Positions 7,394 through 13,307 of a stretch of DNA of 58,311 nucleotides are shown piece by piece; positions within the stretch are counted from its first letter, which is position 1; each line of letters starts with the position of its first letter. Source of the stretch: a virus. The translations under genes and the position numbers were made by a program. The notes beneath the pieces are model-generated. The model was not told the origin of the DNA and ran no database searches. It saw only the letters and a program-made list of their open reading frames with translations. The stretch spans positions 1 to 58,311 of IMG/VR virus record IMGVR_UViG_3300003937_000059; one strand, 5' to 3'.

Positions 7394-7505
7394 AGTGGTT
7401 AATAGTTGGGGAGCAGAAAACTCCTTAATTAAAAAATCAGCTACAGACTCCCTAAAACAAGTATGAGAAAAGGGAGAATGTAGTTCTGATTCTTTGGTGA
7501 CCACT
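7394..7505 (-). ncRNA. Structured leader upstream of the 7373 gene
   Basis: A 6-bp closing stem AGTGGT (7394-7399) with ACCACT (7500-7505) encloses a small GGAG/CTCC hairpin (7410-7413 with 7421-7424) and a long interrupted hairpin of 17 pairs: AATCAG, CTACA, CTCCCT (7435-7453) with AGGGAG, TGTAG, CTGATT (7471-7491). Transcribed leftward this would be a branched 5' leader ending about 20 nt before the start codon. It carries the repeat TAGTTGGGGAGCAG. It may be a regulatory leader or a stable small RNA. Confidence 0.55.
7403..7416. repeat. TAGTTGGGGAGCA repeat, copy 1
   Basis: TAGTTGGGGAGCAG occurs here and at 10106-10119, and TAGTTGGGGAGCA again at 10345-10357. A relaxed copy (TTGGGGGGCA) is near 10398. 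All lie in non-coding gaps of the early/divergent region and none in genes. Read leftward it is TGCTCCCCAACTA. It could be a protein-binding site or a conserved part of a structured leader. Confidence 0.6.
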
Positions 7506-7534
7506 CAATCAACCATTAGCTTTTACGACAGGGC

Positions 7535-7562
7535 CATTATGTTAGTTATTATATAAACATAA
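7535..7562 (-). promoter_or_regulatory. Candidate leftward early promoter
   Basis: CATTATGTTAGTTAT here matches CATTATGTTAGCTAT at 9446-9460 in all but one base, and CATTATGTTTG recurs at 10292. Read leftward, each has A/T-rich TATAAT-like sequence just upstream and a structured leader downstream, at 7373, 9296 and 10030. ATTATGTT also pairs with AACATAAT at 7555-7562. The promoter role is inferred from shared sequence and position. Confidence 0.4.
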
Positions 7563-7597
7563 TAATACTGGTATTGTTAGTGTGTCACCGGTGATAG

Positions 7598-8431
7598 TTA
7601 TTTTATAAATCTTCTTAGTTGTCCAGGTGTGAATGTGTACTCTGGTGTGATGATATAATTTAAATCATCAAGTGAGAACCATACATCTCTGGTAAGAGGA
7701 TTCATAACAATCTGTTGTTCTTGTGCTGGCATAAAGCTCTGTGCTAGCATAAATATCTTATGGCCATTCTCATTTACAGCCATATCAACAACAGTCATAG
7801 CGTGTCCTGGATATCCGCCTTGGATAAATATATCTCCTGGCTCCATTTCAAACATGGATATTGCATAGGTATCATCACCTTCTAGTGATGCTGTACCTGC
7901 ATAGTTCCATATTAGGTCTAACCATTGTCTGAAAGTCTTACAACTATCTTCTCTTGGTTGCCCTATTTTTCTGATGAGGTCTCTACCCCCATTCATTTCT
8001 ACATAATTATAACCTTGTAAATAATCCAAATAGCTTGACTCTATACCATTAGTGAAGGTATAGGTCAATCTATCCAGAAACCCATTGCTATAATTATATG
8101 ATGCTCTAAGATATATAGCTGCATCTGCACAATGATGTAGGTCTCTGTCACCTATTTCATAGTCAAATACTGCTACATATATATCTCTGCTATCTTTCAG
8201 CGTACCATCATAGTACATAACCTGATTATTCCTTTTCAAAGGATGGGCTATTAACCATTCTGAGTAAGCGTCTTTTGCAAATCTTTCATATCCATCATAA
8301 GGTTTGAACGTATTTTCTATTGTTCTGTTACCTTTATAGGATTGACTTGATGCTACAAGAGCACAAAGCATTAATGCTAATGTGATCAATTGTAGTCTTA
8401 GTACGTTTTTACTATATTTTATATCTCTCAT
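7598..8431 (-). CDS. Secreted DUF4846-family protein
   Basis: 277 residues. An N-terminal basic stretch and hydrophobic segment (about 12-28, ending ALVASSQ) look like a signal peptide, so it should act in the periplasm or outside. The rest fits DUF4846, known mainly from Bacteroidota: CADAAIYLRASYNYS, FTNGIESSYLDYLQGY, SYAGT-type WNYAGTASLE, GDIFIQGGYPGHAMTVVDMA and the closing MLAQSFMPAQE. The GHA His and conserved Cys/Asp residues suggest a hydrolase-like fold, but the reaction is not known to me. Its stop region is followed by a 224-nt structured gap. Probably acquired from, or shared with, the host phylum. Confidence 0.78.
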   Translation of the reverse strand: MRDIKYSKNVLRLQLITLALMLCALVASSQSYKGNRTIENTFKPYDGYERFAKDAYSEWLIAHPLKRNNQVMYYDGTLKDSRDIYVAVFDYEIGDRDLHHCADAAIYLRASYNYSNGFLDRLTYTFTNGIESSYLDYLQGYNYVEMNGGRDLIRKIGQPREDSCKTFRQWLDLIWNYAGTASLEGDDTYAISMFEMEPGDIFIQGGYPGHAMTVVDMAVNENGHKIFMLAQSFMPAQEQQIVMNPLTRDVWFSLDDLNYIITPEYTFTPGQLRRFIK

Positions 8432-8790
8432 AATTCTAAACTATATTGTGATTTTTTTTTAAACTTTGCATGAACTTCTAATACCATAAACGGTACTATT
8501 ATTATTGTTTCCAAACCTCTTGGTGTACATTTACATCCGATTGATAAACCTATAATAGGTTCAAATGCAAAATCATGGAAACTAAATGTAGGTAACATGC
8601 TTACTTTACGCATCTTTGTGTAATAAAACAGTCCATTCAGCATAGTAAGAAATATCACGGTTATTAATAATATTACTATAGTTCCTGATACAGGGTTATA
8701 TATCATATAGTAAGATGTAACTATTGGTACGAGGATTGGCAATATAACTACAAATATAGCTTTAATTATTGCTCTAAATAAATTTTTCAT
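8428..8790 (-). CDS. Small integral membrane protein
   Basis: 120 residues with two long hydrophobic segments (about 8-32 and 36-58) and a third moderately hydrophobic stretch near 70-112, so two or three membrane spans. The end is basic (KFKKKSQYSLEL). Its stop overlaps the DUF4846 start as ATGA, so the two are made together; a membrane partner for the secreted DUF4846 protein is a reasonable guess. Family not recognised. Confidence 0.65.
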   Translation of the reverse strand: MKNLFRAIIKAIFVVILPILVPIVTSYYMIYNPVSGTIVILLITVIFLTMLNGLFYYTKMRKVSMLPTFSFHDFAFEPIIGLSIGCKCTPRGLETIIIVPFMVLEVHAKFKKKSQYSLEL

Positions 8791-8814
8791 AATTGTTTTT
8801 GTTTAATGGGTTAA

Positions 8815-8838
8815 TAAAAAGAGGGAAGTTTCCTTCCC
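8815..8838 (-). terminator. Intrinsic terminator, leftward
   Basis: On the leftward strand GGGAAG-GAAA-CTTCCC (8838-8823) forms a perfect 6-bp stem with a GNRA tetraloop, followed by TC and a run of T (8820-8816). It lies just after the small lipoprotein gene, and separates it from the membrane/DUF4846 pair. Confidence 0.75.
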
Positions 8839-8850
8839 CCGATTGAGTGA

Positions 8851-9006
8851 TTAACATCTTGTCATTTTCTGTTTCTTTGCATTCCAACATTTGTTGTACA
8901 TTTTCTTTTTGTACTTCTGTGTTTTGCAAGTTCTTGAAGAACCACAAGATTGAATAGCTGGTCCTGCAACGAACAGGAACAACAATAGGTAGATAACTCT
9001 CTTCAT
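8851..9006 (-). CDS. Small lipoprotein, 51 aa
   Basis: From an ATG at 9004-9006 a 51-codon leftward frame ends at 8851. The product begins MKRVIYLLLFLFVAGPAIQS followed by Cys-Gly, a lipoprotein signal peptide with the lipid-modified Cys at about residue 21. The mature part is about 30 residues, very basic, with three more Cys (TCKTQKYKKKMYNKCW). It should be anchored to the host envelope on the periplasmic or outer face. It lies two bases after the previous gene and just before a strong terminator. Exclusion or lysis roles are possible but unproved. Confidence 0.7.
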   Translation of the reverse strand: MKRVIYLLLFLFVAGPAIQSCGSSRTCKTQKYKKKMYNKCWNAKKQKMTRC

Positions 9007-9008
9007 AA

Positions 9009-9296
9009 TTAATTGTTATTATAGATTATTTGATTTATATCAAAGTGTGTACTATGCTGTACTTCTACAACATTATGGTACGATGCTAAGTATCTTAACG
9101 AGTCATTAGCAATAAGTTCTGCTTCAAGGTTACTCATTGAAGGAGATCCTAATTCATTACGATGTATAACTAAAGATTCTGCGTTATCACCACTAAAGAA
9201 ATTGACATTAACATCTTGTTCTCTAGTGAATAGGACTAAGCCTATTTGGTTACGATGCTGAACAAAGAGTTCAGGCTTAAGGATTTTAATTTTCAT
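9009..9296 (-). CDS. Hypothetical protein
   Basis: 95 residues, soluble, alternating beta and helix by composition (MKIKILKPELFVQHRNQIGL at the start; many Asn and Val). No catalytic motif, cysteine or membrane segment is visible. It heads a short transcript unit: an apparent promoter and branched leader lie upstream at 9371-9473, and the small lipoprotein plus a terminator follow. Family not recognised. Confidence 0.65.
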   Translation of the reverse strand: MKIKILKPELFVQHRNQIGLVLFTREQDVNVNFFSGDNAESLVIHRNELGSPSMSNLEAELIANDSLRYLASYHNVVEVQHSTHFDINQIIYNNN

Positions 9297-9370
9297 ATAC
9301 TTGTTATTAAGGGTTATTGCAATATTGCGGGTACTATGCCTATTATCCTATAGAGGAATAGACATATATA

Positions 9371-9444
9371 ACTAGAGTGCTTATCCATATTGGCTGACAC
9401 TATTTCAGAATAGTCAGTGGTATTGCTTGACTCATTACTCTAGT
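9371..9444 (-). ncRNA. Branched leader structure upstream of the 9296 gene
   Basis: A perfect 8-bp outer stem ACTAGAGT (9371-9378) with ACTCTAGT (9437-9444) encloses a perfect 6-bp hairpin ACTATT-TCAG-AATAGT (9399-9414), extended by CTG/CAG across a two-base bulge. Leftward transcription from the adjacent promoter-like stretch would place it right at the 5' end of the RNA. The layout (outer stem plus inner hairpin) repeats that of other gaps in this block. Confidence 0.5.
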
Positions 9445-9445
9445 C

Positions 9446-9473
9446 ATTATGTTAGCTATATATATATTATAAG
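9446..9473 (-). promoter_or_regulatory. Candidate leftward early promoter
   Basis: CATTATGTTAGCTAT followed by alternating TA and TATTATAAG. The first 15 bases match 7535-7549 but for one base. Read leftward it presents TATAAT-like DNA, then CTAACATAATG at a likely start point, then the branched leader. GTTAGCTATATA also occurs at 21313. Activity is inferred. Confidence 0.4.
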
Positions 9474-9568
9474 CAGTAACTAATTTTATTTAGTGGTAAA
9501 AGGTGGTTATTTGTGGTAAATGGATGTCACACACAGTGTGCAACGTGCATAATAAATAAAAATAAAGG

Positions 9569-9590
9569 AGGTAACTATGCATAATTACCT
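9569..9590 (-). terminator. Hairpin, possible leftward terminator
   Basis: AGGTAA (9569-9574) pairs with TTACCT (9585-9590) around a 10-nt loop. On the leftward strand the stem is followed by CCTTTATTTTTATTT, a U-rich tail. It is the second of two hairpins behind the 9641 gene. Confidence 0.5.
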
Positions 9591-9609
9591 TTTTATTGTA
9601 AAACAAAGG

Positions 9610-9633
9610 AGCAAGGAGGTAACCCCCCTTGCT
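9610..9633 (-). terminator. Hairpin directly behind the 9641 gene
   Basis: AGCAAGG (9610-9616) pairs perfectly with CCTTGCT (9627-9633). It begins seven bases after the stop of the leftward gene. The following leftward sequence CCTTTGTTTT is only moderately T-rich, so termination is probable rather than certain. The tandem arrangement with 9569-9590 strengthens the case. Confidence 0.5.
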
Positions 9634-9640
9634 TTTGCTG

Positions 9641-10030
9641 TTAAACTGCAAGCTTACCCCAAAATAAGGTAGTGCTTGGCTCTTCTTTCATCTCTCCTGT
9701 TTCATTACCGTCTGCATCTTTTACAGGAATACTGTTGATTACAGGCTTATTTAGGTCAATGTCTACCCACTCTACAGGGTCATTCATCTTGTAGCCTTTC
9801 TCAAGCTCATCCCAAATAGGGTGATTGATTCTACAGTACTCTTGTGTTTCTCCGTCTTGCATAGACTTAAGGACAAACTTTACATCAGGTGTTGATGTTT
9901 GAGACACTTTTCTTGGGCCTATGCCCGGAATGTTAATCTCTTTCACAGTTGTTACAATTGGTTTAGTAGTCAATTGTAGAGTTGCTTTCCCTGTTTTAGG
10001 GTTACGGTTTACTTTATTAAAATATAGCAT
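9641..10030 (-). CDS. Hypothetical early protein
   Basis: 129 residues, the first leftward gene beyond the divergent control region and so likely among the earliest expressed. The sequence is beta-rich and soluble: an N-terminal MLYFNKVNRNPKTGKATLQL, a central YCRINHPIWDELEKGYKMND and a C-terminal SILVKDADGNETG-like turn (seen as SIPVKDADGNETGEMKEEP). It resembles small single-domain beta proteins, possibly OB-like, but no nucleic-acid motif is definite. It is flanked by its own hairpin terminators, so it is probably made alone and in quantity. Family not recognised. Confidence 0.65.
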   Translation of the reverse strand: MLYFNKVNRNPKTGKATLQLTTKPIVTTVKEINIPGIGPRKVSQTSTPDVKFVLKSMQDGETQEYCRINHPIWDELEKGYKMNDPVEWVDIDLNKPVINSIPVKDADGNETGEMKEEPSTTLFWGKLAV

Positions 10031-10105
10031 AATTAAGGATTTTAAGTTATATACACGGCTTATATGTATATTAAATTGTTTAAGAGTAATAGCCTACTCA
10101 ATTAT

Positions 10106-10119
10106 TAGTTGGGGAGCAG
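10106..10119. repeat. TAGTTGGGGAGCA repeat, copy 2
   Basis: TAGTTGGGGAGCAG, identical over 14 bases to 7403-7416. It lies about 76 nt upstream of the leftward 10030 start, compared with about 30 nt for copy 1 before the 7373 start. Confidence 0.6.
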
Positions 10120-10189
10120 AGCGGTTATATACATAGAGCAGATTGCTTATATATACATACACACTTAGTCTTCCGTTGGTAGAGCAGTA

Positions 10190-10320
10190 GTAGAAATGAT
10201 TGTAGTTACAATACATAGATAGTACATACTCCTGTGCTTTGTTGTAGTGTAGTCTTTTCTTCTGTGTAGCAGACTTTTTTTATATAGCTACACATTATGT
10301 TTGACACCCTGCATTTCTAC
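10190..10320 (-). ncRNA. Branched structure upstream of the 10030 gene
   Basis: GTAGAAATG (10190-10198) pairs perfectly with CATTTCTAC (10312-10320). Inside lie a 6-bp hairpin ATTGTA-GT-TACAAT (10199-10212) and an 8-bp hairpin TGTGTAGC (10263-10270) with GCTACACA (10287-10294). CATTATGTT (10292-10300) matches the promoter-like words at 7535 and 9446. It fits the pattern of structured leaders in this block. Confidence 0.45.
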
Positions 10321-10344
10321 GGGGGGTGACCACACTTCAAATTT

Positions 10345-10357
10345 TAGTTGGGGAGCA
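10345..10357. repeat. TAGTTGGGGAGCA repeat, copy 3
   Basis: TAGTTGGGGAGCA, identical over 13 bases to the copies at 7403 and 10106. A relaxed version TTGGGGGGCA follows about 50 nt downstream. Confidence 0.6.
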
Positions 10358-10518
10358 ATCTAATAGAACCTCTTGCACATGCCAAACACACAATTTTTTG
10401 GGGGGCAAAAAAAAATTTTACTGGAAGGCGGGGCATATTAGTGAGTCAAACACTTTTATAAAAACTAAAAATTCATTATATTGTTTGTATAGAAGAGTTT
10501 CTAACTAAATAAAAAATT

Positions 10519-10845
10519 ATGTCAAACTGGGAAGATAATAATGAGGAACATGAAAATGGTTTGACGGAAATTGAACAAATGCAGATGGATATGGTATTAT
10601 TAGAAATAGCATATAACAATGCTTATTTAATATTATCTAATCAAATATCATTTGAGGATCTAATGGTTAGTCAATTCAAAAAGGGTGGTGATGCTATAAT
10701 GGCATTTGATCCTGATGACGGACCAAAACTAGAAGAATTAGAAAATATGATTAATCATTTTATAGGTACAGAAGAATATGAGAAGTGTGCCTTACTTAAG
10801 GATGTTATGAATAAAGCGTATCCGGAAACTAAAAATGAAGCGTAA
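10519..10845 (+). CDS. Hypothetical protein, first late gene
   Basis: 108 residues, acidic and helical. The C-terminal part (LEELENMINHFIGTEEYEKC, about 74-93) resembles the UVR-type helical hairpin that mediates protein contacts, with the pattern L..L...I......YE.CA.L.D. No enzyme motif is seen. It opens the rightward operon and its stop overlaps the next start (TAATG). A small adaptor or assembly factor is plausible. Family not recognised with certainty. Confidence 0.68.
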   Translation: MSNWEDNNEEHENGLTEIEQMQMDMVLLEIAYNNAYLILSNQISFEDLMVSQFKKGGDAIMAFDPDDGPKLEELENMINHFIGTEEYEKCALLKDVMNKAYPETKNEA

Positions 10846-11051
10846 TGGCATTAAAAAAATCAAGTAAGAAAAAGAAAAGTACGGTAAATAGTTCAGGAAA
10901 CTATACTAAACCGGGAATGCGTAAAAGATTATTTAATTCTATCAAAGCTGGAAGCAAAGGTGGTAGACCAGGACAATGGTCAGCACGTAAAGCTCAGATG
11001 TTAGCAAAGCGTTACAAGGCTGCTGGTGGAGGATATAAAAGCAAAAAATAA
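10845..11051 (+). CDS. Very basic small protein (virion DNA-binding candidate)
   Basis: 68 residues, about a third Lys/Arg. The C-terminal half reads GRPGQWSARKAQMLAKRYKA followed by a Gly run, a W-S-A-R-K-A-Q pattern that I recall in short proteins of many phages and large DNA viruses. It lacks membrane segments and has no room for an enzyme. Such proteins are likely to neutralise DNA or be packaged. It is coupled at both ends by TAATG overlaps and is one of three basic proteins here. Confidence 0.75.
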   Translation: MALKKSSKKKKSTVNSSGNYTKPGMRKRLFNSIKAGSKGGRPGQWSARKAQMLAKRYKAAGGGYKSKK

Positions 11052-11236
11052 TGATTAAAAGGATTATATTAATATTATTTGTATTTTTGTTTATGAGCTG
11101 TGGTACATCAAAGCCATCATGGGAAAGAAAAGAATGCTGTAAAGAAGCAAAGGTGACTCAAACTGATCATGCTATTATGGGTATACTTTTTTCTTCATTA
11201 ATATTATTTTCATTACATACTTTTACAACTAGGTAA
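11051..11236 (+). CDS. Lipoprotein with C-terminal TM (u-spanin-like peptide)
   Basis: 61 residues. MIKRIILILFVFLFMSC is a lipoprotein signal with the lipid-acceptor Cys at residue 17. A short charged linker follows (about 20-40, with a CC pair), then a second hydrophobic stretch AIMGILFSSLILFSLH (about 42-57). A lipid-anchored N-terminus plus a C-terminal membrane span is the architecture of phage unimolecular spanins, which fuse inner and outer membranes at lysis. The linker looks too short to cross the periplasm unaided, so this is only a candidate. The late position and coupling to neighbours fit. Confidence 0.6.
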   Translation: MIKRIILILFVFLFMSCGTSKPSWERKECCKEAKVTQTDHAIMGILFSSLILFSLHTFTTR

Positions 11237-11478
11237 TGGCAAAAACAAAACAACAAAAAAGTCTAACTAGATGGACTAAACAAAAGTGGAGAACTCCTTC
11301 GGGTAAAAAAAGTTCTGAAACTGGAGAAGTATATGCTCCATCAAAGACTATTAAGAAACTTAAATCTACTAAGAAAGGTAGATCTAAGCTTGCAGCTGCT
11401 AATAAAAAGAAGAGAGCTGCAACAAAAAAAGGTAAACAACATGCTAGACATGGATTACATAAAGGTAAAAAAAGATAA
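11236..11478 (+). CDS. Very basic protein, DUF5872-like
   Basis: 80 residues, extremely Lys/Arg-rich. The N-terminal half holds TRWTKQKWRTPSGKKSSETG then EVYAPSKTIKKL, a W-x-x-x-x-W-R-T-x-S-G-K-x-S pattern with a Y-x-P motif that I associate with DUF5872-type proteins of viruses. The C-terminal half is a basic tail ending in ARHGLHKGKKR. It probably binds packaged DNA or RNA. The start overlaps the previous stop (TAATG). Confidence 0.72.
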   Translation: MAKTKQQKSLTRWTKQKWRTPSGKKSSETGEVYAPSKTIKKLKSTKKGRSKLAAANKKKRAATKKGKQHARHGLHKGKKR

Positions 11479-11495
11479 CCATATAAAATAAAAAG

Positions 11496-11828
11496 ATGAG
11501 TACAATATTACAAGACATGATGGGCATGTTAAGAAGAAAAGAAGTAGTTACCCCAAAAGCAGAAGACTACGTTACAATTGCTAGATTTGCAAATGTTCAA
11601 GAAAGGTTAAAACCTCAACCTAAAGTAATAACAGAATTAGTTACACTAGCTTTGTTAAAATCATTTACTGATCAAAAGTTAAAAGATATATCAGGACTTG
11701 GTGTACCAGCCTATGAAGATGATGGAGCAGCAGGAGCTGCAGGACTTCAAAAGGGAAGTTTATGGCAAACAGATGGAACAGGAGATGCACCATTAAATGC
11801 AGCAGGGATCTTAATGATTAAACAATAG
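11496..11828 (+). CDS. Hypothetical structural protein
   Basis: 110 residues. The first half is helical; the C-terminal segment GLQKGSLWQTDGTGDAPLNA then GILMIKQ is a short beta motif (G-L-x-x-G-x-L-W/Y-x-t-x-G-x-L-x-i) common at the end of phage head-decoration and fibre proteins. A similar ending occurs in the 65-residue protein at 24474. It sits between two basic proteins of the late operon. A minor virion protein is likely; no specific role is clear. Confidence 0.65.
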   Translation: MSTILQDMMGMLRRKEVVTPKAEDYVTIARFANVQERLKPQPKVITELVTLALLKSFTDQKLKDISGLGVPAYEDDGAAGAAGLQKGSLWQTDGTGDAPLNAAGILMIKQ

Positions 11829-11830
11829 GC

Positions 11831-12121
11831 ATGGCAAAAAAGAAAGATAGTAGATTGGCTAAAGCAGGAGTCTCTGGGTATAATAAACCTAAGAGAACTC
11901 CTAATCATCCTAAGAAATCACACGTAGTGGTTGCTAAAGTAGGAGATAAAGTAAAAACTATACGTTTTGGTCAACAAGGAGTAAAAACTGCAGGCAAACC
12001 TAAAGCAGGTGAGTCAGCTAAACAAAAGGCAAGACGTAAGAGTTTCAAAGCTAGACACGGTAAAAATATTGCTAAAGGTAAAATGAGTGCTGCATATTGG
12101 GCAGATAAAGTAAAATGGTAA
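11831..12121 (+). CDS. Basic phage protein, probable virion component
   Basis: 96 residues, strongly basic. The middle SHVVVAKVGDKVKTIRFGQQ then GV, and the end ARRKSFKARHGKNIAKGKMS then AAYWADKVKW, form a pattern I recall in small proteins of many marine phages. Beta strands in the first half and a basic helical end suggest DNA contact inside the particle. It is the third Lys/Arg-rich product of this operon and is followed by a 72-nt A/T-rich gap with a promoter-like TTTGTTATTATT. Confidence 0.72.
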   Translation: MAKKKDSRLAKAGVSGYNKPKRTPNHPKKSHVVVAKVGDKVKTIRFGQQGVKTAGKPKAGESAKQKARRKSFKARHGKNIAKGKMSAAYWADKVKW

Positions 12122-12164
12122 AAAAAATGTATTAAACTTTTTTTATTTAAACTTATTCTATATA

Positions 12165-12176
12165 TTTGTTATTATT
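12165..12176 (+). promoter_or_regulatory. Late promoter-like motif
   Basis: TTTGTTATTATT, a relaxed relative of TTTGTATATTAT, 29 nt upstream of the 12194 start in a 72-nt A/T-rich gap. Confidence 0.3.
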
Positions 12177-12193
12177 AATTTAAATTTATTAAG

Positions 12194-12496
12194 ATGGCAA
12201 ATAAAACCAAACAAGACCTTTCTGATAAACAACCAGAGTTATCAAAAGAAGAATTATCAAAGCGTAGAGAAGAAATTACAGAATTCTACAAAGATAATAT
12301 CCCACATTTAGAAATACAAGCTGATTATGAGATGCTACTTGCATCTATTGAAAAGTCAAGAGCAGAGAGAATGCAAGCTCAAATGTTTATGGCACAGCAA
12401 TATGCTAATCAAAACTCAGTAGATAAAGATTCACCAGAAGCTAAAGCTTTTCAAGAAGCTATGGAACAAGCTCAAGAAAAAGTTAGCCAGTCATGA
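12194..12496 (+). CDS. Hypothetical helical protein
   Basis: 100 residues, Gln/Glu/Lys-rich and almost wholly helical; residues about 16-90 are consistent with a coiled coil. No cysteine or catalytic pattern. Its stop overlaps the start of the peptidoglycan amidase gene as ATGA, so the two are coupled. A small assembly chaperone or lysis partner is possible, without direct support. Confidence 0.65.
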   Translation: MANKTKQDLSDKQPELSKEELSKRREEITEFYKDNIPHLEIQADYEMLLASIEKSRAERMQAQMFMAQQYANQNSVDKDSPEAKAFQEAMEQAQEKVSQS

Positions 12497-12837
12497 AACA
12501 GTTAAAGATACGGGATCAAGGTCCTGATGTAGTAACATTACAAACTAAATTAGGAATTACAGCAGATGGAATATTTGGACCTAATACAGAAAAACATGTT
12601 AAAAGATTCCAATTGGCTCACAATTTACCAGTAGATGGTATTGTTACTAATGATGCATGGGTAATATTACTTAATTTACAAGTAAGTGAGCCAGATGAAA
12701 TTGATGAGGACAGTGATATATATGCACAGCATTATCTCACCAATTATGATCAAATAATACATAGACATTTTTTACCAAAAGGAGAATACGTTAGAAGAAC
12801 TAATTGTATTAATGAGTATGTTTTTTTACATCAGTGA
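12493..12837 (+). pseudogene. Peptidoglycan-binding domain plus start of amidase (broken)
   Basis: 114 codons. Residues 1-62 are a PG_binding_1 domain (LQTKLGITADGIFGPNTEKH then VKRFQLAHNLPVDGIV), which docks enzymes on peptidoglycan. After a linker the frame enters an N-acetylmuramoyl-L-alanine amidase (YVRRTNCINEYVFLHQ), where the first zinc-binding His would be in the FLH(H)T motif, and stops. The rest of the amidase continues in another frame from about 12829. Homologues have roughly 40 further residues (HTAGW... region) at this point, which are absent. So this is a disrupted endolysin, or a sequence error. Confidence 0.75.
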
Positions 12838-13306
12838 TGAGTATGATGGAATAATGGTTCAAGCATTTCCAGAAGGTAATCAAGGATTTCATTTAGGTAA
12901 AACTGGATCAGGTCATATGAACCGTAATTCAGTAGGATTAGAGATATGTAATATGGGTTATTTAACTAATGGTAATTTAACCTATGTTAAAAGCAGATGT
13001 ATACATTCACAAATTATAGAATTAAAAGAACCTTTTAGGGGGAGCTTACATTGGCACAATTATTCTGAAAATCAAATTAAAGAAACAGAAAAATGGTTAA
13101 GGTATATAGGTGAAAGAGATGGTATAGATATTAGATTAGGTTTAAAACAATTTATACAAAAGCATGGCCCTACAAAAGGGTTTGATTTTAATTCTGATGC
13201 ATATTACGGAAAAGTAAAAGGATTATTAACACATACTAATGTCAGAAAGGATAAAACTGATTGTTATCCACATCCTGATCTTGTAGATATGATAATGAGT
13301 TTGTAA
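12812..13306 (+). pseudogene. N-acetylmuramoyl-L-alanine amidase, C-terminal part (broken)
   Basis: 164 codons from a nominal ATG at 12812. Recognisable amidase sequence starts at DEYDGIMVQAFPEGNQGFHL then GKTGSGHMNRNSVGLEICN. The later zinc ligands are present: His in LLTHTNV and Cys in DKTDCYPHP, the amidase_2 spacing. What is lost is the segment between the first ligand and YDG. The true N-terminus lies in the preceding frame, so the nominal start is an artefact. Without the missing core it should be inactive, unless another lysin works or the lesion is an assembly error. Confidence 0.75.
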
Positions 13307-13307
13307 T

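Larger units (their letters stand above)
9297..9640. other. 344-nt non-coding gap with leader and hairpins
   Basis: No gene is supported here. From right to left, it holds two hairpins that can end the transcript of the gene at 9641 (9610-9633 and 9569-9590), an A/T-rich promoter-like stretch (9446-9473), a branched stem structure (9371-9444), and a weak hairpin with a bulge near 9340-9361 (CTATT/AATAG). The segment about 9480-9560 shows nothing I can name. Confidence 0.6.
10031..10518. promoter_or_regulatory. Divergent control region, 488 nt
   Basis: This gap separates the leftward early genes from the rightward late genes. It holds two copies of the TAGTTGGGGAGCA repeat, a GGTGACCAC word shared with 7497-7505 (here 10326-10334), a branched structure (10190-10320), a G-rich/A-rich tract (10398-10415), and TTTGTATAGAAG at 10484-10495 as a rightward promoter candidate. 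A 60-codon frame at 10326-10508 exists but looks non-coding. An origin of replication is possible, but no iteron array or known origin box is visible. Confidence 0.6.

Noticed and set aside
10168-10212. tRNA-like D-arm text (GTTGGTAGAGCA)
   Set aside because: No acceptor pairing, no T-loop GTTCGA-type sequence and no anticodon arm at proper spacing; it is part of the control-region stem structure.
10398-10415. G-quadruplex or origin from the G6/A9 tract
   Set aside because: Only one G-run longer than four nearby; no iterons or known origin boxes were seen.
10326-10508. 60-codon rightward frame in the divergent region
   Set aside because: It begins inside the control region, runs through a repeat and a G6/A9 tract, has unusual composition and no sensible domain; it probably is not translated.
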